Assembly (NCBI GenBank): GCA_011041825.1
Contig: DRAO01000034.1
Span: 1-7,172 of the forward strand
Length of the DNA: 7,172 bases
Direction of reading: 5' to 3'
DNA from: Chloroflexota bacterium
GTDB taxonomy: Bacteria > Chloroflexota > Anaerolineae > SpSt-600
The notes below the pieces were generated by a model, which was given only the letters and a program-made list of their open reading frames with translations, ran no database searches and was not told the DNA's origin. Below are positions 1 through 4,771 of the stretch, one piece after another. The translations under genes and the position numbers were made by a program. Every line of letters starts with the position of its first letter. Positions within the stretch are counted from its first letter, which is position 1.

Positions 1-504
1 ATCAGGGAGTGCAAGGAGAGGGGCAAGGGTGTGCGGACGCCAACCGGGATGTACGGCGTGTGGCTGGATTCGCCGATGATTGACATAATCCACGGCCCCG
101 GAACTATCCAACGGGAGCTTCCGGCAATGGTACGCCAGTTTAAACGCTTCGGCATTGACATAACTAAGGAACCGATTTTAGTGTACCCCACCTTGCACTA
201 TCAAAATGGCGGTTTGCAGTTTAATGTGGATGGTTCCACCGTCGTTCCCAATCTCTATGCTGCTGGGGAAGTGACGGGTGGGGTACATGGGCGCAACCGG
301 CTGATGGGTAACTCGCTGCTGGAGATCACCGTCTTCGGGCGGAGGGCTGGCAAATCAGCTGCTTTGCGCAGCAAGGAGGTCAAGTTAGGCAGGCTCACCC
401 TTGACCACGTGCGGCAGTGGATTAAAGAGCTGAAAGAAGCCGGGATTGAGCCAAAGGTGGAATCGCCTATCCTCCTGCCGGATTATACCCGTAAGGTGAG
501 GTAG
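1..504 (+). CDS. Succinate dehydrogenase/fumarate reductase-type flavoprotein, C-terminal part (5' end outside the window)
   Basis: The frame is open from base 1, so this is the last 167 codons of a longer gene; the GTG at base 31 is internal, not a start. Visible family signatures are HYQNGG (fragment residues 66-71, the substrate-site His of fumarate reductase/SdhA-type enzymes), NLYAAGE (84-90, closing the FAD-binding fold) and HGRNRLMGNSLLE with the expected catalytic-site Arg at residue 100. These proteins bind FAD and interconvert fumarate and succinate or reduce related enoates, usually with an iron-sulfur partner. The tail after the FAD motif is only about 45 residues and ends in DYTRKVR, so the long C-terminal domain of classical SdhA/FrdA appears to be missing. 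That points to a shorter anaerobic fumarate-reductase-like or uncharacterised FAD_binding_2 enzyme. The exact substrate cannot be told from this fragment. It faces the glycan cluster convergently and shows no functional tie to it. Confidence 0.85.
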   Translation: MRECKERGKGVRTPTGMYGVWLDSPMIDIIHGPGTIQRELPAMVRQFKRFGIDITKEPILVYPTLHYQNGGLQFNVDGSTVVPNLYAAGEVTGGVHGRNRLMGNSLLEITVFGRRAGKSAALRSKEVKLGRLTLDHVRQWIKELKEAGIEPKVESPILLPDYTRKVR

Positions 505-526
505 ACAAGAGGGGTTATTATCGGCT

Positions 527-1687
527 TCACTCACGAGCTTTAGACCATGCTACTGGTTGACGGCCAGTAAGGTACTTTAAACAGCCCACAATTGCCGCTG
601 CGTTTAGCATACAAAAGTAAAATATAAAATAAAAGGGGAACCAAAGTTTGCCTAGATATGCACCTAACCACCCTATTAAAGCTCCTCCATAAAAAAGTAA
701 CTGTCCTATTAATAACCAATTGTATGGAGTTTTATAGGCTAAAAATGTATTAATTATTAGTCCCAGAGGCAGCAGCCATGGCGTGATTACCCAACGTAAT
801 ACACGATGGGATAAATATTGAAACGCCAATCTTCCACGGGAGGGATTTAGCATTCCCTTTAATCTTAAGATAGCCTGTATTCCTCCGGCTGATATGCGCG
901 TACGTCGCTGCCACTCGCCTTTTAAGCTGGAGGAAGCTTCTTCCCAGGAGATAGCCTCTGGTTCGTATACAGCTTTGTAACCTTTGGCTATAATGCGCAT
1001 TGAGATTATGAAATCCTCAATAAGAGAATCTTCTTCAACTGGTTCATATAAATCTCGACGAATAGCGAAGATTTCCCCTGGGGCTCCCATCATTGAACCA
1101 ATAAGAGTATCACATTGCTTCAAATGAGATTCATATCGCCAATACAAACCTTCCCCTGCACCGGTTACACTTTTTTGTGAGATTTTCTTAGCGCCGGCTA
1201 CACAGCCAATCTTTGGATTGGCGAAATGACGCACCAATTTGCGTAAGGCCTCCTTGTCATACATAGCATTGGCATCGGAAAACACTATGATCTCACCTTT
1301 AGTTAAAGGCACCACTCGATTAAGAGCAGCGGCTTTCCCTCGTCGCTCTGGCTGCCAATGGAGGGTCACTCCGTATTGAGTATACTGGCGCACTATTTCA
1401 CAGGTTCTATCTGTAGAGCCATCTGCAGCAACAACTATTTCTAGTTTATTACGAGGATAATCCAAAGCTAGGCTGTTTTCCAGTTTCTTTGCTATAATGC
1501 TTTCTTCATTGTAAGCTGCAATTATCAAAGTAACTGTAGGAAGATTTGCATCTTCCAGAGGAGATAATTGGGAGTAATTAGAGGTTCTTCGCCTTATTAT
1601 CCAAGCTAACAGAGAAGCCAGCGCTGGATAACCAAGGTAAGTATAAATAACAATGCTAATTGCTCCCCAGAAGATTAACTCAAGCAT
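527..1687 (-). CDS. Membrane-anchored family 2 glycosyltransferase, cellulose-synthase-like
   Basis: A 386-residue protein with one N-terminal membrane helix (about 5-31), a cytoplasmic GT2 domain (about 50-275) and three C-terminal helices (about 297-317, 322-345, 349-371). The GT-A catalytic set is complete: ADGS (88-91) for nucleotide binding, SDAN (137-140) supplying the metal-binding Asp, IED (223-225) with the candidate base, and QRRTR (260-264) in place of the QxxRW motif of processive synthases. This layout resembles the IcaA, NodC and hyaluronan-synthase-like branch, so it probably adds sugars from an NDP donor to a lipid-linked or growing chain at the inner membrane; donor and linkage are unknown. 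The ATG lies one base after the stop of the upstream fusion gene. A GAGGGG ribosome site (1697-1702) sits inside that gene's end, so translation is probably coupled. The gene is much richer in AT (about 30-40% GC in several 60-base blocks) than its neighbours, suggesting separate ancestry. Confidence 0.93.
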   Translation of the reverse strand: MLELIFWGAISIVIYTYLGYPALASLLAWIIRRRTSNYSQLSPLEDANLPTVTLIIAAYNEESIIAKKLENSLALDYPRNKLEIVVAADGSTDRTCEIVRQYTQYGVTLHWQPERRGKAAALNRVVPLTKGEIIVFSDANAMYDKEALRKLVRHFANPKIGCVAGAKKISQKSVTGAGEGLYWRYESHLKQCDTLIGSMMGAPGEIFAIRRDLYEPVEEDSLIEDFIISMRIIAKGYKAVYEPEAISWEEASSSLKGEWQRRTRISAGGIQAILRLKGMLNPSRGRLAFQYLSHRVLRWVITPWLLPLGLIINTFLAYKTPYNWLLIGQLLFYGGALIGWLGAYLGKLWFPFYFIFYFCMLNAAAIVGCLKYLTGRQPVAWSKARE

Positions 1688-1688
1688 A

Positions 1689-3305
1689 TTAATAAGCCCC
1701 TCGCCCTGAAATCACTGCTGGTATAGTCCTAAGTAAAATAATCATGTCTTTCCATAGGGAATAATTCTCTATGTAATCCAGCTCCAGGCGCACCCGCTCA
1801 TCCAGGGGCAAGTCGCCCCGGCCACTGACCTGCATCGGGCCGGTGATACCGGGCTTGACGGCCAACCGCCGCCGGTGCCAGTCATTGTAAAGCCGCACTA
1901 TCCGCACTTCTTCGGGCCGGGGGCCAACCAGGCTCATCTCCCCCTTCAGCACGTTCCAAAACTGGGGGAGTTCATCCAGGCTCCACCGCCTCAGGAATCG
2001 CCCTACACGGGTGATGCGAGGGTCATTGGGCAGTTTGAAAGCGGGCTGTTCCAATGAGTTTATGTCTATTAATTCCTCAAGCAGCTCCTCAGCGTTGTTC
2101 ACCATCGTGCGGAGTTTGACCATCCGGAAGATGCGGCCATTCTCCCCCACTCGTTCCTGGATAAAGAACACCGGCCCCGGGGAATCCAGCTTGATCAGCA
2201 CGGCCAAGATGGCGATAACCGGGGCGGAGATGATAAGCCCCACCGTGGCCCCTACGATGTCCATAGCCCGCTTCAGGAAGCGGTTCAGGCCCGAGATGGG
2301 AGCCCGACGGGGAGCAGGACGGGGGCCGAAACGTAGGAACCCGGCCAGGAGGCCAACCCCCAGGGCAAAAGCCCGTATGACCAGCATAGCGGGGGCGATG
2401 AGGGCCACGGGCGGGTCTTTGCGGGCAGCCTTCAAGATGAAAGGCACGGTGCTCAGGAAGAAAAGAAAGGCACTTCCTGAGGCTATCAGCCAGCCTTCTG
2501 GACGGAATAGGCCCAGGAATATCCCCAAGCCGGTCAGCCCCAAGAGGAGGATCTGGAACTTGAGCACCTGGGGGGTGTGGGAGTCCCTGACGGCTTTCTC
2601 AGGATGCCAGCGGAGGAGTAAGGCTTTCCAATAGCCGATGCCAAACTTGCGACGGAAATATTCAATTAGATTGGCTTCGTGATGGTAATAGACGATGGCA
2701 TCGGGGACGAAGACCAGCTTGTAGCCCTTGCGGGCCAGACGGAAGGAGAATTCCTGGTCTTCAACGGAAGCAGTGATGAAGATGGGGTCAAACCCCCCGT
2801 TTTTCAGGAAGACGTCCCTTCGGTAGGCGGCGGAATAGGTATCAATGAAATCAATCTGTTCCTGCCGTGCCATCCGGTCGTAGCGGTCTTCGTATTCTAG
2901 CTGGACAAAACGGGCTACAAGCCCTCGCTGACGGGTTCGATATACCCCTTTAGCTCCTACCACTTCTGGATCATCAAAGGGGGAGGTCATCTTTTCTACC
3001 CAATCCGGAGCAGGCTCACAATCGGCATCGGTGAAAAGCACGATGTCTCCCACAGCGGCCTCTACCCCGGCATTGCGGGCGGCTGCAGGGCCCTGGTGTG
3101 GGAGCCTTAGTACCTTATCAGCCCCGGATTTCCTGGCCGCTTCTGCTGTGTTATCAATAGAGCCATCATCAACAACGATGATTTCATACAATTCCCGGGG
3201 GATTGTCTGATAATTAAGGGCTCTCAAGCAGCCCTGAACGGCGTCGGTTGCATTGTAGGCAGGGATTATCACGGAATATTTCACCCTCTTGCTCTCTCCT
3301 CTCAT
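1689..3305 (-). CDS. Fusion protein: family 2 glycosyltransferase + monotopic phosphoglycosyl transferase (bacterial sugar transferase domain)
   Basis: A 538-residue two-enzyme chain. Residues 9-230 form a GT2 domain with VIIPAYN (12-18), DDGS (46-49), TDADCEP (92-98) and EDQEFSFRL (182-190). A hydrophobic linker with about three helices follows (247-267, 272-294, 300-327). Residues 341-535 are a full bacterial sugar transferase domain: LKRAMD (344-349), a re-entrant membrane helix (about 351-372), DSPGP (374-378), KLRTM (397-401), the catalytic Asp-Glu of LDELPQ (D444, E445), LVGPRP (459-464), KPGITG (484-489) and a DYIENYS tail (510-516). The second enzyme transfers a sugar phosphate from a UDP-sugar to polyprenyl phosphate; the GT2 half may add the next sugar to that product. 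The ATG has GGAAG (3310-3314) four bases upstream; a GTG seven codons later is an alternative start. Both catalytic halves look intact. The last 30 or so codons are AT-rich, unlike the rest. Sugar identity cannot be read from the sequence. Confidence 0.95.
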   Translation of the reverse strand: MRGESKRVKYSVIIPAYNATDAVQGCLRALNYQTIPRELYEIIVVDDGSIDNTAEAARKSGADKVLRLPHQGPAAARNAGVEAAVGDIVLFTDADCEPAPDWVEKMTSPFDDPEVVGAKGVYRTRQRGLVARFVQLEYEDRYDRMARQEQIDFIDTYSAAYRRDVFLKNGGFDPIFITASVEDQEFSFRLARKGYKLVFVPDAIVYYHHEANLIEYFRRKFGIGYWKALLLRWHPEKAVRDSHTPQVLKFQILLLGLTGLGIFLGLFRPEGWLIASGSAFLFFLSTVPFILKAARKDPPVALIAPAMLVIRAFALGVGLLAGFLRFGPRPAPRRAPISGLNRFLKRAMDIVGATVGLIISAPVIAILAVLIKLDSPGPVFFIQERVGENGRIFRMVKLRTMVNNAEELLEELIDINSLEQPAFKLPNDPRITRVGRFLRRWSLDELPQFWNVLKGEMSLVGPRPEEVRIVRLYNDWHRRRLAVKPGITGPMQVSGRGDLPLDERVRLELDYIENYSLWKDMIILLRTIPAVISGRGAY

Positions 3306-3397
3306 CTTTCTTCCGTGGCGCTTAAATATATTTGTGAGAACTCGCCTAACCTATTTTAACCTTGGGGTTTTTTCAATGCTCTCCCTGGCTCAAGAGC

Positions 3398-4390
3398 TTA
3401 ATTCCCGGATTGTCTCTTTTCCACGAGTATTATGGCCCTTTGCTCGGCCAGGGACAACAGGATAACCAAAGCCACAGGAGGTATTAGAACCACGGCGTGT
3501 AGGACGAGGCCAATGGCTAAAGCCTGGGCTTGAGGCACCTGGAAAAAACTCAGGACTGCTACGGCTATTCCCTCATAAATGCCTAGCTTGCCAGGGGCAG
3601 CAGGGATAGGGGCGGAGATCCCTGCCATCAGGGCAACGAGGAGGAATAAAGAAGCCGCCAGGGAAGGCTTTCCAAAGGCCCAGAGGATAGCCAGGTTTAC
3701 CACTGCGCCTAGCATCCAGATTAACGCCGACCATATTGTCACCCACAGCGCCTTCACAGGTTGGCGTAAAGGCTCAAGCCCTTTTAACAGGTTGTCAAGG
3801 AAGCGCACAATTTTATCCTTGCCGGGTAAGGGCAGAGGGGCGAGCACCCGTGTTAGAAGAGCTAACCAGCGAGGGCGATATAAAAGCAAAAGCATAGCGA
3901 ATAACCAGCCCAGGAATAACGCAACGGCCAGGGCTTCCAATGAGCTTACAAACCATAGAGGCAGCGGCATTAAGGCCCACAGCAGGAGAGCGCTCAGCAA
4001 AAGCATGCCCAGATCCCACACTTTCTCCGCCGCTATCGTACCTAAAATGTGAGCCGTACTACTTTGGGGATTTCCCTTTAAAAGCAGCGCTCGTATCAGG
4101 TCACCTCCTCGGGCGGGAAGGAAACTATTAGATAGCTGCCCTGCCAAGAGTGCCAGGAGGAGGCGACGGAAGGGATAGCTTTGAGGAGTCAATAGGGTGG
4201 CCCAGCGGATTACCCTTGTCCCACAGATTGCGAAGATAAGCAGAACGCCGATGATGATGCCTTCATAACTGGCCTGACTTAGGGCGTTCCTTAACTCCTG
4301 AAGCGATATCTCCCTGAAAACCAGCCACAGACACAGACCACTTATGAGCAAGCCTAAAACCCATTGCAGGATTTGTTTGGCTCCCTTCAC
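3398..4390 (-). CDS. UPF0104/AglD-type integral membrane protein (LPG_synthase_TM family), possible lipid translocase
   Basis: A 330-residue, strongly hydrophobic protein with about eight membrane helices and the conserved loops of the family related to the MprF flippase half and archaeal AglD: LPARGGD (91-97), AEKVWD (121-126) and PAAPGKLGIYE (263-273). The soluble lysyl-transfer domain of MprF is absent, so it is not a lysyl-phosphatidylglycerol synthase. Such stand-alone members are often found beside glycosyltransferases and are thought to move or modify lipid-linked substrates; that role here is inference. I choose the GTG at 4390 because AAGGTGAA (4395-4402) lies six bases upstream. The frame extends to a TTG at 4450, but that TTG is the start of a promoter -35 box and has no ribosome site; a GTG at 4399 is a weaker option. 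It is the first gene of the minus-strand cluster, 92 bases ahead of the GT2-phosphoglycosyl transferase fusion. Confidence 0.87.
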   Translation of the reverse strand: MKGAKQILQWVLGLLISGLCLWLVFREISLQELRNALSQASYEGIIIGVLLIFAICGTRVIRWATLLTPQSYPFRRLLLALLAGQLSNSFLPARGGDLIRALLLKGNPQSSTAHILGTIAAEKVWDLGMLLLSALLLWALMPLPLWFVSSLEALAVALFLGWLFAMLLLLYRPRWLALLTRVLAPLPLPGKDKIVRFLDNLLKGLEPLRQPVKALWVTIWSALIWMLGAVVNLAILWAFGKPSLAASLFLLVALMAGISAPIPAAPGKLGIYEGIAVAVLSFFQVPQAQALAIGLVLHAVVLIPPVALVILLSLAEQRAIILVEKRQSGN

Positions 4391-4394
4391 GTGC

Positions 4395-4402
4395 TTCACC
4401 TT
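4395..4402 (-). promoter_or_regulatory. Ribosome binding site deciding the GTG start of the membrane protein
   Basis: AAGGTGAA on the minus strand, with the AGGTG core ending six bases before GTG (4388-4390). The competing upstream TTG at 4450 has no purine-rich stretch before it. Confidence 0.65.
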
Positions 4403-4421
4403 TCCGGTAGAAGATATCAAA

Positions 4422-4450
4422 AGTATAGCATAGATTTCCCTGGCTGGCAA
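4422..4450 (-). promoter_or_regulatory. Sigma-70-type promoter of the minus-strand glycan cluster
   Basis: Read on the minus strand, TTGCCA (4450-4445, five of six to TTGACA) is followed by a 17-base spacer and TATACT (4427-4422, five of six to TATAAT). Transcription would begin near 4415, giving a leader of about 25 nt before the GTG start at 4390. The ribosome site AAGGTGAA falls within that leader. The box overlaps the formal open frame, which supports the downstream start codon. Confidence 0.72.
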
Positions 4451-4513
4451 AGTTTACGGGTTCGTGTTGAAAAAGTCCCATCACCATTTTGCTCGGGGAG
4501 TACCAATTTGCTA

Positions 4514-4542
4514 TTGACAAAAAGTGCCTGTTTGGGAATAAT
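4514..4542 (+). promoter_or_regulatory. Sigma-70-type promoter of the large secreted-protein gene
   Basis: A perfect TTGACA (4514-4519), a 17-base spacer and AATAAT (4537-4542, five of six to TATAAT). The expected start is near 4549, which leaves a leader of about 220 nt before the ATG at 4772. Its -35 box lies 63 bases from that of the minus-strand promoter, so the two form a compact divergent control region (4422-4542) where one regulator could act on both. I see no clear operator palindrome between them. Confidence 0.68.
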
Positions 4543-4575
4543 GTTATAAAAACAAGACCCCCTGTAATTTCCTGT

Positions 4576-4596
4576 GGCATCTAGCCGCCAGATGCC
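4576..4596 (+). other. Leader hairpin A
   Basis: GGCATCT (4576-4582) and AGATGCC (4590-4596) are perfect complements around a 7-base loop. It is the first stem in the predicted leader RNA of the secreted-protein gene. There is no T-run after it on either strand, so it is not an ordinary intrinsic terminator. Whether it works as RNA is unknown. Confidence 0.45.
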
Positions 4597-4614
4597 TTGC
4601 TTAGGTGCACTCTG

Positions 4615-4660
4615 GCTTCTTTGATTCCTCTCCCTTGTAGTTAAGGGAGCGTCAAAAAGC
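4615..4660 (+). other. Leader hairpin B, extended two-part stem
   Basis: The inner stem is CTCCCTT (4630-4636) with AAGGGAG (4643-4649) around the loop GTAGTT. It is enclosed by an outer stem, GCTT and TTTGA (4615-4618, 4620-4624) with TCAAAAAGC (4652-4660), leaving one bulged C and an asymmetric internal loop. Sixteen base pairs in 46 nt is more than expected by chance in this AT-balanced stretch. No T-run follows on either strand, which argues against a simple terminator. It may be a protein- or ligand-binding leader element or an mRNA stability element; the function is not identifiable by eye. Confidence 0.5.
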
Positions 4661-4676
4661 ATCATTAGCCCGCTAA

Positions 4677-4739
4677 CTAGTGGTTTGTCGAGGCTCTTTT
4701 CGGATTTACATTACAAAATCAAGTTTGACAAACCACTAG
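4677..4739. repeat. 63-bp element with perfect 13-bp inverted ends
   Basis: CTAGTGGTTTGTC (4677-4689) recurs inverted as GACAAACCACTAG (4727-4739) around a 37-base centre. The centre contains a further 5-bp stem, GATTT (4703-4707) with AAATC (4716-4720). The ends can be read as 10-bp terminal repeats, GTGGTTTGTC, flanked by TA on both sides, as expected of a small non-autonomous element mobilised by a TA-targeting transposase of the IS630/Tc1 type. It could equally be a leader stem-loop or operator. It has no T-run and ends 18 bases before the ribosome site of the downstream gene. Confidence 0.6.
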
Positions 4740-4757
4740 CCCAGGTGGGAAGAAAGC

Positions 4758-4765
4758 AAGGAGGG
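4758..4765 (+). promoter_or_regulatory. Strong ribosome binding site of the secreted-protein gene
   Basis: AAGGAGGG ends six bases before the ATG at 4772-4774, a near-perfect Shine-Dalgarno match that fixes this start codon. Confidence 0.85.
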
Positions 4766-4771
4766 TGCCCA

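Noticed and set aside
505..526. Bidirectional terminator between the convergent flavoprotein and glycosyltransferase genes
   Set aside because: The 22-base gap shows no stem-loop with a T-run on either strand; termination may be factor-dependent or lie within the opposing genes.
2011..2634. 207-codon plus-strand frame opposite the fusion gene
   Set aside because: It is antisense to a well-supported enzyme, its Arg/Ser/Pro-rich translation has no family features, and it is explained by the high GC of the real gene on the other strand.
3348..3376. Internal promoter between the membrane protein and the fusion gene (TTGAAA-17-TAGGTT on the minus strand)
   Set aside because: The -10 matches only three of six positions. 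The 92-base gap leaves room for a promoter, but the evidence is too weak to list one.
4592..4624. Ten-codon leader peptide frame starting at the ATG at 4592
   Set aside because: It has no ribosome site, its start lies inside hairpin A, and the codons show no run of a single amino acid as in attenuator peptides.
4725..4730. TTGACA in the right arm of the inverted repeat as a second promoter for the secreted-protein gene
   Set aside because: No -10-like sequence lies 16-18 bases downstream; that position is purine-rich leader just before the ribosome site.
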